From positions 1 through 38,939 of the forward strand of contig JASJEA010000062.1 of the NCBI GenBank assembly GCA_030064935.1: 38,939 bases of DNA, in the 5' to 3' direction. Both the position numbers and the translations under genes were made by a program. The notes under the pieces are model-generated. The model had not been told where the DNA came from. It worked only from the letters and a program-made list of their open reading frames with translations, and did not search any database. Below are positions 25,990 through 33,634 of the stretch, piece after piece (positions within the stretch are counted from its first letter, which is position 1; each line of letters begins with the position of its first letter). Source of the DNA: Crocosphaera sp. Lineage in GTDB: Bacteria; Cyanobacteriota; Cyanobacteriia; Cyanobacteriales; Microcystaceae.

Positions 25990-27180
25990 TTAATTACTTG
26001 GAAAAGAACCAGGTAACACCTTTAGAGTTTTAGGCTGTCCATCACGGGTAACCTCTACCAAAAGGGTTTGGCCAATGGTGCTAAGTTCTACTTGTTCTTG
26101 GACTTCAACCGCTTCTCTAACTGGTTTACCTCCTACTCTAACAATTATATCTCCTGGCTTAAACCCTGCTTGTTGAGCCGGAGAATCATTAACTACTCGC
26201 ACCACCAACACCCCTTCATTCTCAGTAATTTTAAAATCTAACTGTTGATCTTGATTCAGTTCCTTACGTAATTCACTATTAAGCGTCACCATATGAATAC
26301 CCAGATAAGGGTGATCTGCTTTTCCTGTAGTTAATAACTGATTAGCAACTCTCTGCGCTGTTTCTATGGGGATGGCAAAGCCCAAGCCTTGGGCATCAGC
26401 CCGAATAGCTGTATTAATACCGATTACCTGTCCTTGGGCATTTAGTAACGGCCCTCCAGAGTTACCTGGGTTGATGGCAGCATCGGTTTGAATAAATCTT
26501 ACCCGTTTATCTGGCACACCCACCTCAGAACTCGAACGACCCAAAGCACTAATAATTCCCACTGTAACCGTATTATCCAATCCTAGAGGGTTTCCAATGG
26601 CGATCGCCCATTCTCCTGGGTTCAGTTGTTCAGCGCTGCCAATATCGACTGTGGGTAAATTGGTAGCATTTATTTTCACCACAGCTACATCAGTCATGGG
26701 ATCAGTTCCCAATACTTTCCCTTGATATACTTGACCATCTTTGAGGGTGACTTTAACTTCCTCGGTTCCATCTACCACGTGAGCATTGGTTAATAATTGT
26801 CCATCAGCACTCATAATAAATCCCGATCCCGTTCCCCGCTCAATATGTTCTCTGGGAATGGGAAGATCATTGCCAAAGAAGCGACGAAAAAATGGGTGTT
26901 CAAAGGTTTGTCCCATTTGATCAGATACTTGTCTGGTTGCATCGATACGAACAACTGCTGGTCCTACTTTTTGGGCGGCCTGGGCAATAAAGTTTAAATT
27001 GCTTTTTGATGAAGGTTTTTGTGCTGGAAAGGGAAAAGGTTTGAGGTTGGTGGGAACCACTGCTGGAGGGTTTATTGTCTGTTCTTGAGAGGTTTGCAGA
27101 AGATAGCGACTCCCCCAGACTCCCATCCCGCCGCCTAAGATCAATAGTCCTATATAGACACCTAGCTGTTTAATACGCAT
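25990..27180 (-). CDS. HtrA/Deg-type serine protease with one PDZ domain
   Basis: Trypsin-like Deg protease for quality control of exported proteins. From the ATG at 27178-27180 it has 396 residues; this start has a GGA ribosome site and puts the membrane anchor (about residues 6-27) at the N-terminus, unlike a TTG at 27219. The triad is H134 in TNAHVVDG, D164 in DPMTDVAVVKI and S241 in INPGNSGGPLL. A single PDZ domain covers about residues 285-390. Cyanobacteria usually carry HhoA, HhoB and HtrA paralogues; I cannot tell which this is. It is a single gene on the minus strand. Confidence 0.94.
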   Translation of the reverse strand: MRIKQLGVYIGLLILGGGMGVWGSRYLLQTSQEQTINPPAVVPTNLKPFPFPAQKPSSKSNLNFIAQAAQKVGPAVVRIDATRQVSDQMGQTFEHPFFRRFFGNDLPIPREHIERGTGSGFIMSADGQLLTNAHVVDGTEEVKVTLKDGQVYQGKVLGTDPMTDVAVVKINATNLPTVDIGSAEQLNPGEWAIAIGNPLGLDNTVTVGIISALGRSSSEVGVPDKRVRFIQTDAAINPGNSGGPLLNAQGQVIGINTAIRADAQGLGFAIPIETAQRVANQLLTTGKADHPYLGIHMVTLNSELRKELNQDQQLDFKITENEGVLVVRVVNDSPAQQAGFKPGDIIVRVGGKPVREAVEVQEQVELSTIGQTLLVEVTRDGQPKTLKVLPGSFPSN

Positions 27181-27349
27181 GATATTCCGATTTTGATAAT
27201 AACAGGGTTCCCTATTCAAGATTATGACAAAGTTTTCTCAAAAACAGTTATTTCTACCTCTTTATTTTATAGTGCCACCTAGTGACTTCCTACTTACGCT
27301 GATCCAGTTTATACAGCATGGGGTTGTCATTTAAGTTCAAGAGTAATAA

Positions 27350-27454
27350 TATAGCGTTTCTCACTTCCATGAGGTAGACTTATTGTCTTATTCCCAAACT
27401 CCCAACTCCCAAAACTAAAAAGTTTTGTAACTCACAAGTAGAGGAAATGCTATA
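27350..27454. mobile_element. MITE-like element, copy B
   Basis: Ends are TATAGCGTTTCTC (from 27350) and GAGGAAATGCTATA (to 27454), which are imperfect inverted repeats of each other. The core holds CTCCCAA-type heptamers (about 27393-27415). It aligns with copy A at 11677-11787 in reverse orientation. An imperfect hairpin just after it (27455-27485) may serve as the cobW terminator. Nothing else is seen in 27181-27497. Confidence 0.6.
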
Positions 27455-27497
27455 TAAGGGCAATTAAATCATTAATTACCCCTTAAAAATCATCTAA

Positions 27498-28622
27498 TTA
27501 ACCCAACCCTTCCCCTTTTGTTTTAGGCGGAAGAGATAAACAATGTTCGATCTGTTGATATAACTTATCCTTATCTAAGTTTTGTCCAATCAAAACTAAT
27601 TGATTTTTTGGGGTTCCTTTCCATTGATCATCTTCTAAGGTAAAACGCTTCCCACTGAGGTGAAAAATGTGACGCTTTTCACTTTCATTAAACCATAAAA
27701 TCCCTTTAGCTCGAAAAACGTTAGAGGGGAGTTGATTATCTAGAAAGTATTGGAATTTTCGGATGGAAAAAGGTTGATCACTCTCAAAGGAAATAGAAAT
27801 AAAGCCATCATTTTCTAAGTGATGAGAATGGTGATCATGATCGTGGTGAGAATGGTGATCATGATCGTGGTGAGAATGGTGATCATGATCATGGTGAGAA
27901 TGGTGATCATGATCATGGTGAGAATGGTGATCATGATCATGGTGAGCTTCTTGATGATCGAAGTATTGATCAGACTCAAATAATCCCACACTCAGAATTA
28001 AAGGTAGTTGAACTTGTGACTTTTCAGTACGTAAAATTCTTGCAGATTCTTTAATATCCCTAATTCTAATTTCTAAAGAATCAACATCCCCTTCGTCCAC
28101 TAAATCCGTCTTGTTTAAAACAATAATATCTCCATAAGCAATCTGACTATGTGCTGCTTCTGAATTGAATAGATCTAGACTAAAATTGGAGCAATCTACC
28201 ATAGTAACGATAGAATCTAGACGAGTCATATCTCTTAATTCTGTTCCTAAGAATGTGAGAGCAACTGGTAAAGGATCAGCTAAACCAGTGGTTTCAACAA
28301 TCATATAATCTACCTTTTCAGAACGTTCTAAAACTTTATAAACCGCTTGGACTAAATCTTCATTAATTGTACAACAAACACAGCCGTTGTTAAGTTCCAC
28401 CATATTGTCTTCACTGGTAACAATCAACTCGTTATCAATGCCAATTTCTCCAAACTCATTCACTAAAACTGCTGTTTTTATTCCTTCTTGATTTGTCAAA
28501 ATATGGTTGAGAAGTGTTGTTTTTCCACTTCCGAGAAACCCTGTAATAATCGTTACAGGCAAGCCATGTTTAGGTGCGTCCATTGTGTCATGGTTTCCTG
28601 ACTTTTTATCCAATATTTGCAT
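27498..28622 (-). CDS. COG0523/CobW-family GTPase, probable metallochaperone with His-rich stretch
   Basis: G3E-family GTPases of this group deliver or manage metals, often zinc. From the ATG at 28620-28622 (374 residues; a TTG at 28640 is less likely) it shows Walker A GFLGSGKTT (28-36), the family CxCC metal motif as C81-V-C-C84 in NNGCVCC, and the guanine-specificity motif NKTD. A histidine/aspartate-rich segment (roughly residues 227-270) follows, made of five HSHHDHDH-type octads, then the C-terminal CobW_C domain (FRAKGILWF). No cobalamin gene is adjacent, so zinc or another divalent metal is more likely than cobalt. No Zur box was identified. Confidence 0.92.
   Translation of the reverse strand: MQILDKKSGNHDTMDAPKHGLPVTIITGFLGSGKTTLLNHILTNQEGIKTAVLVNEFGEIGIDNELIVTSEDNMVELNNGCVCCTINEDLVQAVYKVLERSEKVDYMIVETTGLADPLPVALTFLGTELRDMTRLDSIVTMVDCSNFSLDLFNSEAAHSQIAYGDIIVLNKTDLVDEGDVDSLEIRIRDIKESARILRTEKSQVQLPLILSVGLFESDQYFDHQEAHHDHDHHSHHDHDHHSHHDHDHHSHHDHDHHSHHDHDHHSHHLENDGFISISFESDQPFSIRKFQYFLDNQLPSNVFRAKGILWFNESEKRHIFHLSGKRFTLEDDQWKGTPKNQLVLIGQNLDKDKLYQQIEHCLSLPPKTKGEGLG
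27823..27942. repeat. Five tandem 24-bp units encoding a His-rich stretch
   Basis: Five 24-bp copies (27823, 27847, 27871, 27895, 27919) differ by a single third-position change: two carry CGTGG and three carry CATGG near the unit end. Each encodes eight residues of the HSHHDHDH type. Near identity at DNA level suggests recent expansion. Confidence 0.92.
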
Positions 28623-28760
28623 AATTTTCTCGTTTGTCAAACTCCAAAAGTTGACGGTAATCTATTAGTCGATTGCTCAATGATCACGAACAACGATAAA
28701 TTACCACTATTTGTCTCTTCCCCTCATTATAGGATATCTATTAGTCGTTTATAAATTCAC

Positions 28761-28786
28761 AAAAAAATAGCCGGATAATTCCGGCT
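28761..28786 (-). terminator. Intrinsic terminator of the 106-residue protein gene
   Basis: AGCCGGA (28769-28775) pairs with TCCGGCT (28780-28786) around a 4-nt loop. On the minus strand it is followed by a seven-base T-run (28767-28761). It lies 22 nt past the stop at 28808. Confidence 0.92.
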
Positions 28787-28807
28787 TTGATAGACTAGAA
28801 AAAATGG

Positions 28808-29128
28808 CTAACCGGTCTGCTCCTGATTAGAATCAGGAGAGTGAGGATGAATCTGCTCGGCTTCAGGACAATCATCAGAAACAAAAATCTCTGAGTTGTA
28901 TCTCGGAACAGAGGCTAGTTTTCGGCTGACAGCGCCAATACTTTCTAGTCTTACCATTTCTTCCCAAGAACTAATTTCGTCGTCCTCTTCGGTCTCATAA
29001 CGAATGGCCACTAAGTCCCCCTCTAGAGAGACAATGGTTGCACCCTCGATCCAACGTTGCTGATCCCGCAAGAACAGACAAACTTCTCGGCCTTCTGTAC
29101 AGAGTTGATAAATCTTGCGGTGTAGCAT
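28808..29128 (-). CDS. Conserved cyanobacterial protein, possibly DUF6679
   Basis: The 106-residue soluble protein begins MLHRKIYQLCTEGREVCLFLRDQQRW and continues with a beta-rich, acidic segment (DLVAIRYETEEDDEISSWEEMVRLESIGAV) and a polar tail. I recall this sequence type as a widely conserved cyanobacterial family of unknown function, possibly DUF6679. The small beta domain is reminiscent of Sm- or SH3-like folds, but that is only a guess. It has its own terminator and probably its own promoter in the 157-bp space upstream. Confidence 0.7.
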   Translation of the reverse strand: MLHRKIYQLCTEGREVCLFLRDQQRWIEGATIVSLEGDLVAIRYETEEDDEISSWEEMVRLESIGAVSRKLASVPRYNSEIFVSDDCPEAEQIHPHSPDSNQEQTG

Positions 29129-29285
29129 AGATATCTCCTGATCAGGTAACAGTTGTTAATAATTTTACCTTAACATTAAAAATCATATCCATGCCACGTT
29201 GAAAGAACTATATTTTTCAAATTCTTCGCAAAGTAACATTCTGGAATATTCATGAGGTTTGGGTTAACTTTTTTCACAGCTATCC

Positions 29286-29504
29286 TTATTCCTCATCCCA
29301 TGCTTCTACCACCAGGACTTCGCTGACGGGATCTTGCATAGTAAAACCAAACTCTAACAATTCTCCTTTCCAATAAGACCAGTCCTTTTCATAAAGAAGG
29401 GCTAACTTCCAAAGACTATCACTGGGTTTGAGAACATTAGAGTCCACCAGTGAGGAAACTTTACGCTGAAACTTCATCATAGGATGAGCGACTTGTTTAG
29501 TCAT
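29286..29504 (-). CDS. Small conserved cyanobacterial protein, DUF4327-like
   Basis: From the ATG at 29502-29504 the product is 72 residues: MTKQVAHPMMKFQRKVSSL, then VLKPSDSLWKLALLY, WSYWKGELLEFGFTMQDPV and an acidic end. A TTG at 29516 would add four residues. The pattern matches my memory of the cyanobacterial DUF4327 group, function unknown. It is not close enough to its neighbours to suggest an operon. Confidence 0.7.
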   Translation of the reverse strand: MTKQVAHPMMKFQRKVSSLVDSNVLKPSDSLWKLALLYEKDWSYWKGELLEFGFTMQDPVSEVLVVEAWDEE

Positions 29505-29939
29505 AGACTCAATCAATTTGCGTTTACTAAATTTTACAAATGCTCTAGGAGCAATGCTTCTCTTGGTATTTCTGTATGTTATAGAATCGTAGATATTTAT
29601 CTAAGGAGGCGATTCGAGAAGCATTTCTATCCATTCATTTATAACTTATATATCCAATTTGTGCAACTCTTTTTTTCGCATAGTACGGTAATTACGACAA
29701 TTATAGGGGTAAAACCCCACATTGATAGCAGTTTTCCCTTGAGAATATCAAGATTTCGGTTAAGGGTTATATTTTAGGAGTTTTGCACCCTAGACAAATA
29801 CTATGCTTGACTAGGGAATTTCTATTGTTTGCGAAAACTAGCCACCACAAATAAAGTATCAAGAGATACTTTTTAGAGTAATTTTAGATTTCAGATTTTC
29901 TGTCAAGGTAAAACTCCTACAAAGTTTAGTTAGGATATT
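29505..29939. other. Gene-free stretch with several inverted repeats
   Basis: No convincing gene. AATGCTTCTC (29553-29562) and GAGAAGCATT (29616-29625) form a 10-bp inverted repeat around 53 nt. CCCTAG/CTAGGG (29788-29793 with 29811-29816) forms another dyad. AAAGTATC/GATACTTT (29853-29860 with 29865-29872) is an 8-bp hairpin that may terminate argB, 67 nt past its stop. A small RNA here is possible but unsupported. Confidence 0.45.
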
Positions 29940-30836
29940 TCACGAAGACTGATACTCTGAAGCGATTATCATCGAACCAATACCCTCATCAGTAAATATT
30001 TCTAGTAAAACAGCGTGAGGTATACGACCATCAATAATGTGGGCTGCCCTGACCCCTTGAGCCAGCGATCGCACACAACAATTGACTTTGGGAATCATGC
30101 CACCGGCTACAACCCCTTCAGCGATTAAGTCTCTGGCCTGTTTAATGTCCAATTTAGTCAATAATGTACTTGGATCTTGATAATTTTGTAAAATACCAGG
30201 GGTATCGGTTAGTAGAATCAGCTTTTCCGCTCCTAAAGCCGCAGCAATTTCTCCAGCGAAGGTATCGGCATTAATATTATAAGCCTGCCCATTTTCATCG
30301 GCTGCTACTGAGGAGATAACGGGAATATAGCTATTATTAACCAAACAATGAACAATTTTGGCATTCACTTTACTGACTTCCCCAACAAAGCCAATGCCTT
30401 CTTTATCCACACGACGAGCTTGAACCAACTTTCCATCTTTTCCACAGAGCCCAACTCCATGACCACCTGCTCGGTTGATCAGGGAAACCAATTCTTTATT
30501 TACACGACCCACTAGAACCATTTCTACCACATCCATCGTTGGTCCATCGGTTACTCTTAAACCATCTTTAAATTGGGCTTCAATGCCTAATTTATTGAGC
30601 CAAGTATTAATTTCTGGTCCACCACCATGAACGATAACTGGACGCACGCCAACACAAGCGAGGAAAATAATATCTCTAATAACTTTATCTTTGAGGGAAC
30701 TATCTTTCATCGCAGCCCCCCCGTATTTAATGACAACGGTACGTCCGGCAAATTGTTGAATGTAGGGAAGAGCTTCGCTTAAAACTCGCACTCTGTCAGC
30801 ATCAGTTTCCTTAATATATTCGTTTTCTTGACTCAT
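29940..30836 (-). CDS. argB: Acetylglutamate kinase
   Basis: ArgB phosphorylates N-acetylglutamate in arginine synthesis and in cyanobacteria is activated by PII and inhibited by arginine. The 298-residue protein has the N-terminal helix expected of the arginine-sensitive, PII-binding hexameric type (residues about 5-22), [38 protein letters not shown] and [13 protein letters not shown]. The ATG at 30834-30836 is used. It is divergent from coaX across 136 bp. No NtcA site could be placed with confidence. Confidence 0.97.
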   Translation of the reverse strand: MSQENEYIKETDADRVRVLSEALPYIQQFAGRTVVIKYGGAAMKDSSLKDKVIRDIIFLACVGVRPVIVHGGGPEINTWLNKLGIEAQFKDGLRVTDGPTMDVVEMVLVGRVNKELVSLINRAGGHGVGLCGKDGKLVQARRVDKEGIGFVGEVSKVNAKIVHCLVNNSYIPVISSVAADENGQAYNINADTFAGEIAAALGAEKLILLTDTPGILQNYQDPSTLLTKLDIKQARDLIAEGVVAGGMIPKVNCCVRSLAQGVRAAHIIDGRIPHAVLLEIFTDEGIGSMIIASEYQSS

Positions 30837-30972
30837 AAAAGGATAATTGGCGGGTTAACACTGAGAAATGATAACATTATTATTGTCAATTTTAGGGATG
30901 TTTGCCCATAAAATTTTGGTGAAGTTTTGAAGCTAGGGGCTTTTCAACAAGGAACTCAAAATCAAGAACATT

Positions 30973-31734
30973 GTGACGATTCTAAACGCAAGAGAATGTT
31001 TAGCCTTAGTAATTGGTAACTCTAGGCTACACTGGGGATATTTCATCAATAAACACTTAGAAAACACTTGGGATACAAACCATATTTCTGAGTCTATTGG
31101 ACTGAGCTTACCCTCTGAGTTTTTACTGGCTCATATTCCTAAAAACTTACCTTTAACTGTGGCTTCTGTTGTGCCGTCTCAAACAAAATTATGGCGGGGT
31201 TATCATTCTATTAATCTCTTAACTTTAGAAGATATCCCTTTGAAAAATATTTATGCAACGATGGGAATTGATCGAGCTTTAGGTATATTAGGTGCAGGAA
31301 AACGATATCATTTTCCCTGTTTACTGATTGATGCGGGTACGGCTTTGACCTTAACTGGAGTCGACACTTATTACACTTTTCGGGGAGGGGCAATTTTACC
31401 AGGACTAAAATTACAATTTGAGTCATTGTCAACTCAAACGGCTGCATTACCTCATGTTACCTGGCCTCGAAAATTACCTCAGCTTTGGGCGATGAATACC
31501 TCTGATGCCATTGCGAGCGGGATAATCTATACGGTTTTAAATGGACTTAGGACTTTTTGTGAAGATTGGTTAAGAAATTATTCTGAAAGTCAAATTATCT
31601 TAACAGGAGGGGATGCTTTAGACTGGTACAATTATCTTCGAGAACAGAACTATTCTTGGTCAGAACGAGTTAGAGTTGACCAAAACGTTATTTTTTCAGG
31701 TATAGAAGTTTTAATGGAGAATGGCAAGACCTAA
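30973..31734 (+). CDS. coaX: Type III pantothenate kinase
   Basis: CoaX phosphorylates pantothenate in CoA synthesis. The 253-residue protein has the ASKHA-fold pattern of the family: an N-terminal phosphate loop LVIGNSRLHWGYF, GIDRALGILGAGK, CLLIDAGTALTLTGVD and YTFRGGAILPGL. The first loop normally reads D-x-G-N; here the Asp position is Val, which I believe is seen in other cyanobacterial members. Start is GTG at 30973. It is followed 83 bp later by hfq on the same strand. Confidence 0.9.
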   Translation: MTILNARECLALVIGNSRLHWGYFINKHLENTWDTNHISESIGLSLPSEFLLAHIPKNLPLTVASVVPSQTKLWRGYHSINLLTLEDIPLKNIYATMGIDRALGILGAGKRYHFPCLLIDAGTALTLTGVDTYYTFRGGAILPGLKLQFESLSTQTAALPHVTWPRKLPQLWAMNTSDAIASGIIYTVLNGLRTFCEDWLRNYSESQIILTGGDALDWYNYLREQNYSWSERVRVDQNVIFSGIEVLMENGKT

Positions 31735-31817
31735 AAGTTAACTTAATTGTGTTATTCTCTTAAGTCAGCGTCAAGCAAATATAATTGAGATAGAAACCTT
31801 ATAAAACATAGGGAGTA

Positions 31818-32030
31818 ATGACTGAATTTGATACCGGTTTGCCTAGTATTCGGCAGATTCAAAAGTATATTAAAGATAAACAAAAAATTGTCATTCAGTT
31901 AAACACTGCAGAAACAATTACGGGTCAAATTTTATGGCAAGATCCTCAGTGTCTCTGTTTGTCAGATAAATCGGGTCAATCCCTTTTGATTTGGCGACAA
32001 GCATTGGTTTATATCAAACCCAGTAATTAG
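31818..32030 (+). CDS. hfq: Cyanobacterial Hfq-like protein
   Basis: The 70-residue protein is a short Sm-fold protein: helix TGLPSIRQIQKYIKDKQ, then beta strands KIVIQLNTAETITGQILWQDPQCLCLSDKS and the C-terminal LVYIKP. It matches the divergent cyanobacterial Hfq (Synechocystis ssr3341), which, as I recall, is needed for motility through binding to the pilus ATPase PilB1 rather than for classical sRNA pairing. GGGAG lies just before the ATG at 31818. The IsrB element begins shortly after its stop. Confidence 0.88.
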   Translation: MTEFDTGLPSIRQIQKYIKDKQKIVIQLNTAETITGQILWQDPQCLCLSDKSGQSLLIWRQALVYIKPSN

Positions 32031-32059
32031 ATGGGAATATGATTACTACAATTCAACAA

Positions 32060-32285
32060 CCCTAACTTACTCCGTTTCACTACGTTGAAGGCGCGGGATT
32101 GCCACTCCTAAAAGTGGCGACGAAAGCGTTGAATAGCCCATAGAGCCTAGTCTTGGAACACACTCTCAAATACTTGTCTAGTTTGAGTTATTTGTAAGTT
32201 TGTTTAGGCAAACGCTTTTAGAAAGGACATCTTAGATTAGGTGGGCGAAGACACAAAAAACTCATTCATTTGAGGAATTATCTTA
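32060..32285 (+). ncRNA. Candidate omega RNA upstream of isrB
   Basis: IscB and IsrB use an omega RNA encoded directly upstream of their gene. Here about 225 nt lack a gene but fold: GCCACT/AGTGGC (32101-32106 with 32113-32118), CTCAAA/TTTGAG (32165-32170 with 32182-32187), GTTTG/CAAAC (32198-32202 with 32209-32213), a long-range AAAGCG/CGCTTT (32123-32128 with 32213-32218), and a crossing helix GCCCA..CCTA with TAGG-TGGGC (32136-32149 with 32238-32246). The crossing helix makes a pseudoknot, as in known omega RNAs. The guide should lie at the 5' end, from DNA outside the left end. Confidence 0.55.
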
Positions 32286-33479
32286 GTGCTGTATCGAGTA
32301 CCTGTTTTATCACTTAAAGGAACACCCTTAATGCCGACAAAACCAAGTCGAGCGAGACGGTGGATAAAAGAAGGAAAAGCTATCAAGAAGTTCAATAAGC
32401 TAGGGCAATTTTATGTCCAGCTTGTAGCAGAACCTTCTGATAGTAAAACTCAACCTATTTCTGTAGGTATTGACCCTGGAAAACTTTTTTCTGGGATTGG
32501 AGTCCAATCAGCTAAATTTACCTTGTTTACTGCTCACCTTGAACTACCTTTTAAAAAAGTTCGAGAAAGAATGGATAATCGTCGGATGATGCGACGCGGA
32601 AGAAGAGGAAGACGCATTAATCGTCAGCTACCTTTTCAATTAAGAGCCCATCGTCAAAAAAGATTTAACAACAGAAAACAAGGTAAATTACCACCATCAA
32701 TTCGAGCTAATAGACAACTTGAATTAAGAGTTATTCAAGAACTGTGCAAGATATTTCCTATTACTGATATTTATTTTGAGTACGTCAAAGCCGATGTGTA
32801 TTTAACATCAGGGCGGAAAAAAGCTAAGTCAGGGAAAGGCTTTTCAGTCGTTATGGTAGGACAAAAATGGATGCTCAAACAATTAGCAAGTTTGGGTAAT
32901 TTCCATACTATTTATGGTTGGCAAACTTCTAACTTAAGAAAACACCTTAGATTAGAAAAGTCTAAAAACAAAGCTGAACAAACAGCTAGTTCCCATGCTG
33001 TTGATGGTGTCACTTTAGCTTGTTACAAATTCTTGAATTATAAACCCCATCATCTAGGCAATAATCATGGACATAGTTGGCAAGGAAATGTAACTATTAC
33101 TCCCTGCCAATTGATGATAATTAAGCGTCCTCCAATTAGTCGTCGTCAACTTCACTTAATGCTTCCAAGCAAAGGAGTAAAAAGGCGTAAATATGGAGGA
33201 ACTATCACCCGTCATGGTATTAGAAAGCGAGTGCGTAATTCCGAGGTGTCCTCGGAATGCAAGACGCACTTAAGAAAAGGAGATTTTGTTAAGGCTGAAA
33301 AAGCTGGCAAGGTTGACTATGGTTGGTGTTCTGGTGATACAGCAAAACAGGTCTCAGTTTCCGATTTTAATTGGAAAAGACTAGGACAATTTACTGCCTC
33401 GAAAGTAGTGTTGCTCCAACGCTCTACGGGGTTAATTTGTAAACAGGGAACGGACTTCGTTGGAGCAACTGTTGGTTAG
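32286..33479 (+). CDS. isrB: IsrB-type RNA-guided nickase (IscB family, no HNH domain)
   Basis: The 397-residue protein has the IscB/IsrB layout. An N-terminal PLMP domain (GTPLMPTKPSRARRWIKEGKA, motif at 14-17), RuvC-I with D63 in VGIDPGKLFSGIG, and an Arg-rich bridge helix with the RRxRR motif (about 99-131) come first. RuvC-II with E165 in IYFEYVK and RuvC-III with H237 and D240 in SSHAVDGVTLA follow, then a C-terminal target-interaction part (KGDFVKAEKAGK, WKRLGQFTASKVVLLQRSTGLI). Only about 70 residues separate RuvC-II and III, with no HNH, so it is IsrB rather than IscB and should nick one strand. Start is GTG with GAGGA nine bases upstream. All catalytic residues are present. Residues about 314-330 are a palindrome-encoded insertion. 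Confidence 0.9.
   Translation: MLYRVPVLSLKGTPLMPTKPSRARRWIKEGKAIKKFNKLGQFYVQLVAEPSDSKTQPISVGIDPGKLFSGIGVQSAKFTLFTAHLELPFKKVRERMDNRRMMRRGRRGRRINRQLPFQLRAHRQKRFNNRKQGKLPPSIRANRQLELRVIQELCKIFPITDIYFEYVKADVYLTSGRKKAKSGKGFSVVMVGQKWMLKQLASLGNFHTIYGWQTSNLRKHLRLEKSKNKAEQTASSHAVDGVTLACYKFLNYKPHHLGNNHGHSWQGNVTITPCQLMIIKRPPISRRQLHLMLPSKGVKRRKYGGTITRHGIRKRVRNSEVSSECKTHLRKGDFVKAEKAGKVDYGWCSGDTAKQVSVSDFNWKRLGQFTASKVVLLQRSTGLICKQGTDFVGATVG
33222..33277. repeat. In-frame palindromic insertion inside isrB
   Basis: Nested inverted repeats occupy this piece: outer AGTGCGT/ACGCACT (33230-33236 with 33264-33270) and inner ATTCCGAGG/CCTCGGAAT (33238-33246 with 33250-33258). They are bounded by AGAAA direct repeats (33222-33226 and 33273-33277). 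The period from one AGAAA to the next is 51 bp, or 17 codons, with no stop. It splits what should be a continuous HGIRKGD-type segment of the protein. Confidence 0.75.
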
Positions 33480-33495
33480 TTGATGCTCGTTTCCT

Positions 33496-33519
33496 CCCCG
33501 TCGTCTGAAAACGTCGGGG
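33496..33519 (+). repeat. Right-end hairpin of the IsrB element
   Basis: CCCCG/CGGGG (33496-33500 with 33515-33519) plus CGT/ACG inside, separated by a T-T mismatch, closes a 6-nt loop 16 nt past the isrB stop. An imperfect subterminal hairpin is what IS605-type transposase recognises; it may also act as terminator, as TTTCC follows. Confidence 0.6.
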
Positions 33520-33572
33520 TTTCCACTCGCCTATTTTACGATGAATGCAAAAATGTCCTAATGTATTTGCTG

Positions 33573-33595
33573 AAAAAACCCCCGTAAGTCGGGGG
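33573..33595 (-). terminator. Intrinsic terminator of gap2
   Basis: CCCCCG (33579-33584) pairs with CGGGGG (33590-33595) around TAAGT. On the minus strand a run of six T follows (33578-33573). It lies 40 nt past the gap2 stop. Confidence 0.93.
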
Positions 33596-33634
33596 CTAAG
33601 ATAAATTAATTAATTGGTTAAATGCTTAAAGGAA

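Larger units (their letters stand above)
32060..33540 (+). mobile_element. IS605-like element carrying isrB (ends approximate)
   Basis: The unit between hfq and the gap2 terminator consists of a structured non-coding stretch, the isrB gene and a right-end hairpin. There is no TnpA (Y1 transposase) gene, so it would be non-autonomous and mobilised in trans. IS605-type elements do not duplicate their target, so the exact ends cannot be fixed from one copy. The left end is placed where the foldable RNA seems to begin and the right end just past the hairpin. Confidence 0.6.

Noticed and set aside
29484-29777. 97-codon plus-strand frame
   Set aside because: Overlaps the DUF4327-like gene antisense, Phe/Arg-rich composition typical of non-coding AT-rich DNA, no family.
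32286-33479. TnpB or complete IscB as the identity of the element protein
   Set aside because: PLMP motif and bridge helix exclude TnpB; the missing HNH between E165 and H237 excludes IscB proper.
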